From positions 248,001 to 312,000 of the forward strand of contig VZTG01000482.1 of the NCBI GenBank assembly GCA_013397845.1: DNA of 64,000 nt, read 5' to 3'. Below the pieces are notes generated by a model. It was not told the origin of the DNA, ran no database searches, and saw nothing but the letters and a program-made list of their open reading frames with translations. Shown here piece by piece: positions 1 to 12,400 of the stretch; position 1 is the stretch's first letter, and the number at the start of each line of letters is the position of its first letter. Position numbers and translations under genes: made by a program. This DNA comes from Melanocharis versteri. Its lineage: Eukaryota; Chordata; Aves; Passeriformes; Melanocharitidae.

Positions 1-137
1 AGAGTTGTTTTGCCACATAATAGGATTAAATGATCATTTGTTGAATAATGGACTAGGGTAGAAAACAAGGAAAAGAAATGTTGGCTTGTCTTCTGTAAAA
101 TATTTCTTATGGTGATTTCTTCCCCCTGAAGCTGTAG
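1..137 (+). other. RET: RET intron 2, 3' end
   Basis: This is the last part of the intron before exon 3. It ends in a pyrimidine-rich stretch and the acceptor AG at 136-137. Short open frames on both strands overlap exon 3 but have no independent support. Confidence 0.85.
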
Positions 138-425
138 GAAATTGGATGCCATTATCCAAGGTGATGCTGTATGTCTTCCTTTCATCCCACCCTTTCCGAG
201 AGAAGGAATGTGACTCTGCTACACGCACCACGGTTTTCCTCTCTTTGATCAATGCTACTGCACCAGCTTGCAGTTCCCTGACAGCAAGGCAGCTTTGCTT
301 CACAGAAATGGATCTCTCCTTTCACATCAAGGAGAATAAACCACCTGGTATATTTCATCAGCTCCAGTTACCCTCAGTTCATCATCTGTGTCAGAATCTC
401 AGCATTTCCTACAAGCTGCTTGCAG
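138..425 (+). CDS. RET: RET exon 3 (cadherin-like domains 1/2)
   Basis: The exon is 288 nt, as in human. It begins with the last two bases of a split codon and ends in phase 1 before the donor gtaaaa. It encodes part of cadherin-like domains 1 and 2. Recognisable pieces are the VFLS strand, the PACSSL and LCF cysteine segments, and [11 protein letters not shown], which matches the human Ca2+-site segment RENRPPGTFHQ with one Arg to Lys change. An N-glycosylation sequon lies at NAT. The ATG at 146 is internal, not a start. Confidence 0.95.
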
Positions 426-3400
426 GTAAAACTGGATGTGAACCTCTCACGTACTAGCAATAGATTCAAACAACTGCACTGTGAAAAGATCTCTTTTGTA
501 GTAGATCATCTAGATTTGATTCTATGAAGGAAGTTCCTTTGCAAACCTAAACGGAGCCTGAAGATTTTGCCTTTGAGATATACACAGGAAATGGGAAGGA
601 GGACTATCCCTTTCCCTAATGAAAAGATCAGTTTCAGAATTTTGTATCTGCTAAAAGTAGACTGAGAATATCCTGAGCTTTAAATTGTGCTGCTTCTAAA
701 CTGTAGAATCTTCCCATATATTCCATACTTTCTCCCTAGCCTAATATAACCACACAAATTCCTTCTGTTTCACTTCTGAGTCTGTCTTTTATTGTGGAGT
801 CATGATGTCCAAATGGATTTACTGGGCTGCAGAAGAGCATTAAAGCCATCAGAGCCCTGTACTGGGAGGTGACTGTGACTGTGTATGTTGTGGCTGTTTT
901 CCAGCTGAAGGCGTTCCCTTTCGGTACAACGAGAGCACCACCAGCGTGCAGGTGACACAGCGCCTGGATCGGGAGGAGAGAGAGAGATACGAACTCATTG
1001 CCAAGTGCACCGTCAGAGAGGGATTCAGGGAAATGCAGGTTGAGGTGCCCTTCCTGGTGAATGTGTTAGATGAAGATGACTCTCCTCCCTTCCTTCCCAA
1101 TGGCACTGATACTGCAGATGCTGTCGTGGAGTTCAACAGGAAAGAGGTAATGTTGGTAATGTTCTCCTTTACCTGGTCCCTGAAGTATGAGCGCAGCAGT
1201 GGGAGGCAGGACTCCTGGGAAGCATCATGTTCTGCCTGCGTAATGGATCTTGGCAACAAGCCCATCACCACACCATGCTCTGCAGATCTGTGATTGTAAA
1301 ATGCTGTTTGTAGGATTCCTCCGCCCCAAGTTTTGTCTTACTCCGATCCCAAAGAAAGAAGAGTTTGGGTTAGTAATTAAATGGTGTGAAGAAATTTGGG
1401 TGGTTTCCAAGGTCGGGGTGGACAATTGCTGAGTCTGTGGTCAGGATCGCTCTGGATGTCTCCATGCTGAGCTCTGCTCTGTTTGTTACAGGGTTGCTTC
1501 CCCCAGGGAATTAAAATTGTGTTGTTAGTGCAAGTGTATGTCTGTATCTGTCCCATACATGCAAATATGTGAAATATATCAGAACTATGTTCAGAGCATT
1601 TATTAGGATGCTGTAGAAGTAGTGGTTGACTTCTACAGACAAACATTGCACCTGTGAAGTTTCCAGGCTGTTAATGTCGAGCTCCAGGATCTTGTTTTAA
1701 TGGGATCCTCCCACTTTCCCATAGCATGCCAAGCTGATCTTTCAAGAGGTCTGAATCCCTGGGTGTTTTTGTTGCCCCTGCGCACATAAACCCCTTGCTT
1801 TGGTAAAGAAGTACACAGGTGGGCTCTTGGGTTCTTCCATGGGAGCAATGACCCTTTAAAAGTCAATGGTACAGAGAAGACATTTTTTGGGGAGGCATAA
1901 ATGATGTGTGTTTCATGCGAGAACTTCCATTTCCTGGCAACAAGATCTCTTGGTAGTCAATTTTCCCTTCAAAGTACATTTTGATCATATTTGTGTCTGG
2001 AAGGGAAAAGACTGATTTTGGGAGTTTGCTGCCATCTCCTGACTAGAATAAGTCTTGGCAAGACACCTATGAATACATTTGCCTGGGTTTCAGTGAAAGT
2101 TGGAGGTCTTGTTTGACCAATATTTCAATCTCCAAGACAGTTACCAGAAGAAGAAAGCTTCAGGTCCTTCAGCAGTGCCATTTATTGTTTCCTTGCAGGG
2201 CACTGTTCTTTCCACGCTGACAGTGTACGATGCAGACACCACACCTATTTATCCCCTTGAAAGCAGCAGAAAGAAATACACAGGAACCATCGTTACTGAC
2301 GATCCCTGGATAAGTGAAACATTTCGTGTCGAGCACATCTTTGATGAAATCCACTTCAGCCCAAATGGCAGCCAAGTGAGAGGAACTCGGCACGAGTACA
2401 GTAAGGACTCTTTCTTCAAATAAAGGAGAAGTTGCTTGTTAGTAGTTGACCAGTAAACTCTTGAATTTTTCTGAGCATTTCGTAAGTATTGAGCCAAAGA
2501 AAGCTGAGAAATGTCAAGTAAAGAAAACTCTGAGTTTTAAATATGTACTGAAGAAATGGAGCTTGTGCATCTCTGTGATAGGGAGTGTATGGGATGATGA
2601 TGTATAAACTGATAAGCAAGAGGTTTTGATTTTAGGATTCTCAGCTTGGTAAAAGGGAAGGCGGCCTCCCAAACATCTTGAATGACAGAGAGCATAACTC
2701 CCTTCATAAGAACATATTTCATATTTAACTTGCCTTCTATTTCCTGTTAGGAAACTTGGATATGTATAATCAAATTTACTTCATCTATTTTTGTTGGGCT
2801 TGCAGCATTAAAAGATACATTTGCAGATAATGTGGGTTGCTGATAGACTAATGTTTTGCTTCACAGAACTGGTTCTGAATAAAAGCATTTCAGTCACAGA
2901 GCATCGTTCCTTCCAGCTGGATGTTTTGGTGAATGACACAGAATTTCATGGCCCAGAAAGATCGGTGATGCTTCATTTCAATGTCTCCATCCTCCCTGTC
3001 AGCATTCAGTTTTCAAACATAACTTACCAGTTCACAGTGAACAGAAACGCTGAACGCTTCGCACAAGTAAGAACCATGTTAATTATACATCCACTTTCTG
3101 ATGGAGCTTAATAGCTGCATCACTGGTGTGAGATAAGGTGCTTGTTGGTTTTAACTGTTTCAATCAGAATTAGTGAAAAATGTGGTATCAGTATGATTAC
3201 TGCTGGATGCAGGAGGTAGCAGGTAGGCTGGGTGCTACCTCTCCCATCACATAGTAACAGAGGAGGGGCCAAACATGGAAGTACTAATGGAGAGAAATAA
3301 CGTGTTGGGGACAGGAGGAGTTGCAGCCATGAGTGGCTTAGGCATGAATAACTGGAAAAACGTCAAGGGCAGGAAAAAGGAATTTGTCCAGCTATTGGAG

Positions 3401-6400
3401 TCTTAGTATATTAATGGCTTTTCTTTAGGTAATGGCTAGTTAGTAATTAATGTGTTTCCTAACTTGACCCTTGTTTTAGCTTAATCACCACCGTTGCCAT
3501 TAATAATGCTTTCCAGAGATACTTTCTAACAGGTCGACATTAATCAGGTGAAAATTACAATGTAATTCATATGGAACATGTACATTAATAAGGAACTAGT
3601 TCAATATAATTAATATTATGAAAGTGAATATTAAAAACACCAGTGATGAACCCTTTTGGGAGAGCTGCTGGAAAGCGTGCCTTGGAACTATTGTAGCAGA
3701 GAGGAAGGCTGAGATTAAAATATGGTCAGCCCAATTGCGGAGAAAACCAATTCATTAGAAGACTTTTAAGGAAGAATTAAGTTTTATTAATCTTTAAGCC
3801 TCTGGCTAATTGTAAAAAGAAAGAAGAAGGGAAGTTAGATATATTGCATGTTCTTGTATCTGATCTGATGAAATGCATTGGCACTTGATAGCTCTTCAGA
3901 GTACAGAACAGGCTGTATGTGACCAATAAAAATTACTCTGCTCTGACAAGGGATATTTTGTCCATAGTCTGCACTGAATATCCTAAATAAGAGAAAAGTA
4001 CCAAGTGTGCTCATGTAGCAGCCTCACTACAGAAAGCTACTCCTTTATGACATTTTGTGATGCCTTGTGGCTGCAATTTTTCAATTTGCAGTCTGTTAGA
4101 AACTTCAGAGGATACTCTGTTCTTTTTGTGCAGATCAATTTATTTTTGATGTTAGGTTTGAGGGTTTTGTAGCACCAGACTTTGAAAGCTTCACCATCGC
4201 CTGTTGCCTGGGGATGGGGTGAAACCTGGGTTACCCCCTAAAAGAAATAATAGCACAGGTATGTAAGATACTCATAGTCTAACTCTTGCATCTAGAGATA
4301 TGCCCCTACTGTGTCTGTGTCACAACATGACTGTAATTGAAACAAGTGTGGACACTTTCCTGTTAGGTAGGTGTGAATTTAGATTAATGAATTGGTTGGG
4401 TTTTATTCTGTGTGCATGTTTTTGTATATAGGTGTATTCATGCAATATTACTATGAATGAATGAGTTCCAGATTAAATTTGGACAACCATGGTTATCTAT
4501 GCATACCCTAGATTGCTTGAACACTTTAGTTTTAAAATCTGGGAGTATGTGGGTTTTTTTACTTTCAGGGTCCAAAACCGAGAAAAGCCAGTTGACTTTT
4601 AAAGCTGCTGTTTTCGAATGTTGTTGTGAGAGTCAAACATCTGAAAAGGAATTTTAGGATCTTTGAAAACAGTGGCATTTCCCACTAATTGTGCAGTTTC
4701 ACTGGGTGGCAGTAGTAGCAGGGAAAACTGTTCTTGGCAAGAACTCCAAGTCTCTGGGAAGAGATCTTTTTCTTTGTGCTGCCTAAACACAAATTCACAA
4801 AGAGATTTTGTTCTGATTCTTGAGCAGTGAAGTGCAGAACTCATCCTGGCTCTGGAGATGGTCTTCTCAGTTAGTTAAAGTGTCATCCACTTACTTCTGG
4901 AACTGGGTTTGAATTTACAGTGTGCTCAGCTTGGAGCGCAAGTCGGTGTAAGCAGCTTAGTCCCCAGCACTTCACATTATTAAAGCTGGCTGCATAATTA
5001 GCCTTGATGTGCCAGAGTAGTCAGGGAAAGTACTGGGCCAAATCAATATGAAGGCTGAACTGTCTCTTGCCCTAAGGAAAACACAGGAGCGTGAAGAAAT
5101 TATTAACTGCTGGGCTGATGCCATTTGTCTATTTGAGCAGCTAAATGAATTGAATAACAGAAGCACGGCCTGACGGTGCAGGCTTGCCCAGTGGCATTTA
5201 ACTTATCAAAGGACTTAAAGCTCTATTGACATTTACTGAGACAAATGATGAATAACATTGGCTGAGATTTTTAGAGAGGTTATATGTCCAAATGTCTCTG
5301 GAATTCAGTGAAGAGGAACATTATCATTATCCAGACTTTATTAAACACTGGAACTCAAAAGATGGATTTTTCTGTTCTTATTTTTAGTAATGGTATTTCT
5401 GTGTTAACTGTTGAGAGTCTTGCAAATTTGTAGGTTCCTCCCCTGTAAGTTGATGTTAAACTTGACTACCCTTTACCCTGATTACTTGATTTTTCACCTT
5501 CACGAGAAAGGGGAGGTAGCTGCTTTTACCTTTTTCCCCTGGAGTTGTGCTCTGCTGCACCTGAGAGCTGAGCTGGCCCCAGAACTTGTGGAGCAGAGCA
5601 AAGTCACAAGGTTCATCTTCCTAAGTGAAATCAGGAAAAGAGAGAAAGTCTGTCTTTCTTGTAGAAATTTCTTGAGGGATGCCTTTTTAGCTTCTCCTCA
5701 GATTATACAGAGAAAGCAAAACTGGACAATGTGCTATTCTAAGGATAATCTGCTCTTCAGGGACCCTGAATTTATGGTGTCTTCTCCGACCCCATTGAAG
5801 GAAATCGCTGTGATCAAAAAGGTGCCTGGAAACAGCAGTTACAACAGAGTAGGCAGAAAGGGCAGTTTAGTGTTGCCTGTAAAGGTTAATGCCGCGGATC
5901 ATCACTGTGTTCTCCTCCTGCCTCTCCCTGAAGGAGCACCATCCGAGCAGTTGCAAAGCGCTGCCAGCTGCAGTGCAGCACCAAAGCTGCGGTGACGTGC
6001 TTCTGGAAGGGACACGTCTAGACCTTGTGTCTAGACAGAGTTTATGAACAGTGGAAGTCTTGTCGTTGTCTTCTTCCTGCATGTTGTGGAGAGGAGACGG
6101 CCAGTAAGAAATGGCCTTGCTTCTGATGGCTTTAATAGTCTTTCTATGTTATCCTGCCATCTAAAAAACCTGACAGGAATGGTGCCAAATGACCCATCAG
6201 TGATGTGAGTGGGAATAAGTTAGATGAAGAGGGATTATCCTGTAACAAAGTATGCTTCTAGAACTGCAAAGGCTTCCTCTCTGACTTTAAATAGTCCAGG
6301 TTCATGGGAAGAGGTCTTAGTACACAAAAACTTCTTTTTTTTTAATAACATTCTTTAGTAAGAATGCTGAAACCAAGATGTACAGATACGCTTTTACCAG

Positions 6401-9400
6401 CAGTGGTGTTTCTTGAAAACATTTCGTAACTGTAGCATTTGAAAATAATCCATCACCAAGTTCCTTTCAATAACACCCCACCCATCACATTGTGGTTTTC
6501 CCTGCGAAGAAAGCCAATGCCTCTGGGCCTGATCGAAATCCCATTCTTGTAAATGGAAAAACCAAAGTGAGCTTTGGATCAGTTCCTATAGGAGCTGGAC
6601 AGGAGATGGGGCTTTACACTCCTGTGCTTCTTAGATGATGTGTTTTAGACTGAAGAGTGTTCTAGCCTAGAAACTCTGGCACGTAGAAGTTCAAATATGG
6701 CAAACCAACATATTTTCATTTTTGGATTAAAATGTTTTAAAATTACAAATGGGAAACAATGAGGTTCTTATTCCTTTTAAGGCTTTAAAAGAGCTCTGCT
6801 GGCCAGAAACTTTTTGACTCTAATATTATAAAAATTATGTAATAGCAGTTTCTATGTTATTTGTAAAGAGTCTCAGCTTTGTTCATGCTGAGGTCTTTGA
6901 GTTTTCAAAGACGACGAAGTTTTTTTCAGTGGTCAGCCTGGGACAGAGCAGGGCTGGAACTCAGACTTTCCCAAATCACCGGGTCTTGTTCTCACTGAAC
7001 ACTGCTGACCATCAGCAGTAGGCACCAAATACCACTGAGTCTGTGTCAAGGCTTTTTGCATTTCCACTGCTAGTCTGAAGACAACAGTAATGCTTTACCT
7101 CTCATTTTTACTGAGAATAAATCACGTTTAAAGCATTTACATACTGCATAAAGCATTACATACTGTAGGAAAATAACAAATCTGTAAACCCAAAATAAAC
7201 CCTGAATTTGGCAAAGTATAATATGCTCCGTTTTATTTCAGATATTTTTGAGAAGCACTGAATATTTTTTGTGTAGAGTTTCTTTCCTGTCTTTGATTCC
7301 TTTGTTGGTGTTTGAGCCTAGATAGGAAAGATCTGCATTGAAAACTGCATGAAATTCCGTGGTGTAAACATCACCTACAAGTTGCTGTCCCCCAACACGA
7401 GCTGCTATCCTGTCAGCATTCTGCAAGGCCGAGAGGACAAATATGGGACCCTCTATGTGAACGATTCCTCTGTGGTGCGCAGACCTGAGTGCAAGGAAAT
7501 ACAATACACTGTGCAAGCTACAGACAAACAGAGCAGGAAGCACACCAAAACCCTCCTCACTGTTGTCCTGGAAGGGACTCGTAAGTACCCTAGTCAGATC
7601 TATTTATTTATTAGCAAGTGCCACTGATAAGAGATGATGCATTAGCAGGGTGATCTGTAAAATGATGGCACTAACAATGAAAATGAGTCTGAGCTACAAG
7701 ATACGGATCACAGAGTTTGGATTTTGAGTTTTGATTCAGACCTTCCTGTAGTAGCTATTTGTTTGAAGAACTAATGCGCAGAAAGGTGGGATATTATATG
7801 CAATTCATAATGTTCACGATGACCTTTGATTTAGAAGAATCTTTAGTGTGTGTGTGACCTTTATTTTGTATTTCACATATTCCCATGGTAGAAGAAAAAG
7901 TGTCTATAGGGGGGTGGGTGGGTGTGGGTGTGTGTGTGTATATCTGTCTGTCTGTCTATCTGTTTGAAGAAAGAACTATCTGGCCTAAGTATGTTTGTTG
8001 CCCAATTTTTCTCCGACCTTCTCTCTACAAATTTTTTTTATAGTTTTCTGAACGTTCGTGTAGCAATCACACTGAATTCAAGTTCTTAAGGGCAGTGTGA
8101 CAACCCACCCTTATGGGGAAGGAAGTTAGAAATATCCTGTAACAGCCACAGAGGAGGATTTCACTGGAAGCATACTCACTTTTCTGCAAAGTGTATTGCA
8201 TTTTATGCAAAACCATACAGTTCTACCTGATAAACACCTCTGTTATGTTTTATCCGATCAGAACTCCTATGCCAAGAGCGAATGGGTTGAAGAAAAAGAA
8301 ACAAAATCCTGCAGTGGACTTCTCTTTTTGTAAAAGCCTCATGTCTGAAAACACACATTTGTAGCTGGTGCTCTTTGGGCTACCACTGTGTTAGCCCAAG
8401 AACTATTTTCCCTTAGTTAAAAGTTCTGTATGAAGCTGTATGCATTTGTGGTCTCCATTCTTCTTTTATCAGTATGTTTGCACATATCTGTAGTTCTAGG
8501 CAATGACGGTGTGATATCAAGCAGATGTAACCATGCCTTCATCATCTTGCTGTTTATCTTTTATTTCACAGAAAAGGAACACCTAGGGTTTTCTTTAATT
8601 GTTACTTAAGTTTACTGATAATTGGGTCAGTCAGTTTTCAGTATTTCACTGCTTTCTTCATCTTTCTTTCCTTCGTATCTATCCCTGAAAACAGAGTTTT
8701 CCTGATTTGAGCTGACCTGCTTGTGTGTTCATTTCCTCACAGTTTTAAAAAAAGAAGAGGACTGCCCTGACTCTTGTGCTATAAGTAAGCACCGTGCAGA
8801 GTGTGAAGAGTGTGGTGGCCTGGGAGTGCTAACAGGAAGATGCCAGTGGAGACAGGGGAGTGGAAAAGGTATGTTTGTGTTGTGTGAAGTCAAACTTCTG
8901 TTTCGTTGTAATTGTGCATTTGACTTCCACAGATATAATAATATCACGGATATAATTCTGTCTGGAAAACATGGTATGGTAAACTACACAGAAGCCGGGG
9001 CTAAAAAAAGTAATCATAATACCCATATGAAGCATGCACTAGGAAGGAAAATGAGGTGAAGTTGGGATGGCCATTCTTCATCTTGTCCCGGGTGATGCTG
9101 AGCAAGATAGATAAAACAGCAGGTAGTGAGCTGAGCTTGCAGCAGTGCAACTGGAGCAGGTGCTGAGCAGGTGCACCCAGCAGTAAGCACAGAGCAGTGT
9201 CTCTGTTCTGTGGTCTGTAGCACAGATCTGACGGGCGACAGCACTCAGCTCTTCCAGAACAGTGATTCTGTGTCGATGCTTGATCCCTTCAAACTGTGGA
9301 AGTGTCATACATTCTGTACAACCACTTGTAACCCTCGTATTCAAGAGGGTGAAATTGTGTAGAGACATCCTCAGTGGTGAAAACTGCTTTTCAGTCTCAA

Positions 9401-12400
9401 AGTGGTCAGCCAGCTCTTTTTCAGGCAGTACTTGCTGTAACTGCAAGTGACATGACCAGAGGGCTGTCAAAAGCAGAAAAGATAGCAAAAAATTGTATCT
9501 TCCCATTTTCTTTGTCTGTTGTCTGTTACTTTAGCAGGTGTTTATAGCTATAGATGTTCATTTTAAAAGGCACCAACCATAAACTGTGCTTTGGAGTGTC
9601 AGTGTGTCCTGAGAAGATGCAATGAACTTTCCTTCCTCGGGGTATTAGTGCAGCTTTTTTTCTGTTGACAGGGATCACCACAAACTATTCCACGTGCACC
9701 CCGAGCATCAAGACTTGTCCAGATGGCATCTGTGATGTGGTGGAGGGCAGAGACCCGGCTGTGTGCCCCCAAGACTGCACAAGTAGGGAATGTTTCAGGA
9801 TGGGCTTTTGTGTTTCGCCTCTGTTAGCTTCTCAAATTTCACTTTCCCAAATGCAGATACTTTTACAAGCTCAACACCTCTGCATTGTCACCCTTGCGTT
9901 TGAATCATACAAGCGAGTTAAGGTTGTGGGGATTAATCTTGACCTTTTTTGAGCCAGGCAGGTGACACCCATTGGCTGACTGATGGAGGGATAAGATTTT
10001 CTCAGTAATTCCCATTCTGCTACCTGTTCATCCACAGGTGGTGTTTTTCAGTGGAGGTACTTGCTGGAGAGTGTGGGTTTTAGGCACATTAATGCCCTAC
10101 TTCCTAGCTCAAGTACAGTATGATAGGAACCATGCCAATTTGAAGTCCTGGTTGAAGAAACAAATTTCCATTTAAAATAAATGTGTTTACAAAGGATCAT
10201 CTGGGGAAATGTACCTGCCCTTTTTTGACAGGTGGCCATCAGAATGATCCAATGCCTTACCGATTTGAAGATTCAGGCAGGGACTCATATGAACAGAATT
10301 TGTGAAGGAAGAATTGAAATGCGTTTGTGTTGGTTCTTTTTACTCGAGCATATATTTTTACACTCCGTTCATATACCTGTGAATACCTGCAAGTTCACAA
10401 CTCACCCTGAAGATATACAGGGTAGTAAAAACAGTGTAATTCTCTTGAACAGTTTCTGTCTTCTGTGAGATGATAATTTTTAAGTGGTTCTTTTTAGCTG
10501 ACAGTCTAATTCATGAATAAAGACATAGATGTTTCTTGAATGCTTTTTCTGACTCTGACATCATATACTTCAAGTTTAAATATTAAAATGGAGCCTTAGA
10601 GAAACTAGCATTTTCTTACAGGCTGGGACTTAATATTCTTCTATAAAATTAATTAGCAAAGAGGCTTCTTCGTATTTCTTACATGCAAGAATGGATTGTT
10701 TATTGTAGATTAGTGTTATCAGAAAGATAATTATTTCATTAAAGTGCATAAAAACAAATCCCTAGAGTGGCAGAAATGCTTGAAGGAAATGCAAGCAACT
10801 TCTCTAATCGTCTGAAAAGAATTCTTTATTGGTAATAATTCCAATAATTTGTCATTTTAAAAGTGGAAATATTTGTGTCAGGGGCTACAATGCTAAAATA
10901 TGTGCAACATATGCAACATCAAATGTTTTGCTCAACAGAAGCCTGAAAGAAATATTGTCTTACTAGATAATAAGCAGGCGAGTAAGACAAGTTTTCAGGA
11001 TGTTATGCATGCCCTTTTAACGCCTGAGTTGAATAATTGTGTGCATGACTTGACACAATTGAGAACCTGGGCTGGTGCCCAAAAGCAATATACTTGCAGA
11101 CAAAAAAATGAGTGTGTTCTGGGAGCTCAGAGCTGCAGGAGTACCATTTTATCAGCTTTTACTGGCAGGGGACATTTCTTTGGGAATGGCAAACAATAAA
11201 TAGAAGGGCCAAGATGTGTTAAGATCAAGGATATTCTTTAAGTACAGACAGTTGTGAAAATACTTATTTTTGTAATTCATTTGTCATTATGATGGCTATG
11301 TCCTTGAGTCTCAAAATTGCTTTCTCACAGTAACACTATGAATATTACATTCAAGGGCACTCAGCTGAAGCAGCTGGTGCTGTGGCTGTGCCTATCAAAT
11401 AGAGGCAACCTAACTGCATTCTGAGCAAGAGACTTTTATGTAGTAAGTAACTGCTCAAGAACAGGTTAGGTAGGACTGTCTCATTCCCTGCTTCCCTCTT
11501 CTTCCAGGCCTTCAAACATAGGCAGATATAGATAAATTCATACGATTTTCTGTGGCAAATGGAAAGTTTATTTCGTCACCTCTTCATAATGGAGAAACTT
11601 GGCTGGGGAGAGGCGGGGAGGATAACGAGGAATTTTTGGGAACGCCAATGCTTTTAAGTGTCAGCTTAGAGAGCAGTGAGTGACTCAGCGCAGTCTCTTC
11701 CAAAATTAACCAGCTGAACTGTCTGTAAAATGCTGTTTGTGATTAAGGCAGTTTAGAGATCAAAAATGTCACTACTAATGATAATTTTTATAGCATATAT
11801 GGAGAAAAATTATTTCCTTGGAAATGCAGTTGCTGTTACTCTGCATGAAGAACTCCTACTTGAAATCAAGAGTATGAGTTTCTGCACTTCTTTTTCTGAT
11901 ATTAAACAAGGAATTTTATATAGTGAGATTCGTTTTTTTATCACTTACACTTAGCATTTACTCTTAGTGCTTTGACTAGACTGTCCTGTGGCATTTTGCA
12001 GAGGTGGTTAAGTGTTGTTATCTCCATTTGACAGTGGAACAAATGATACCTAGAACAGTTGGCTGACTTTTCCAAGGTAGGGGGCTATTGGCATCAGAAG
12101 CAGGAACAGAACTCAAGAACTGCTAGTGAGGACTAATGTTTAAACAGTGAAAGGTGTTCCCATTTCAGGATCTCAGAAATTTCAGGATTTCAAGTCTTCC
12201 ATCTCTCTCAGGAGTTCCTGTCATTAGCCCTGCACTGTGCTCCCCGGACAGATTTCAGATTCATACTGGGGTAAACCCATGGAAAACTGAGACTTTTCTT
12301 TTCCCTTTAATTACATATAAGAATCTTAGCCTGTTGTCTGCATTTGATTAGGTGGAAACATTATTGGAGGCCATGGAAAGGGCGTTGGAAATCTTGGAAT

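Noticed and set aside
849..1271. 140-codon minus-strand open frame
   Set aside because: It lies over RET exon 4 and its flanks; the plus strand has the conserved cadherin-like reading with correct splice sites.
6015..6035. Short inverted repeat around gtctagac in RET intron 6
   Set aside because: The arms are about 8 bp and could arise by chance; no mobile element or regulatory role is indicated.
9078..9506. 142-codon minus-strand open frame in RET intron 8
   Set aside because: No recognisable motif, no splice or promoter support, and composition like the surrounding intron.
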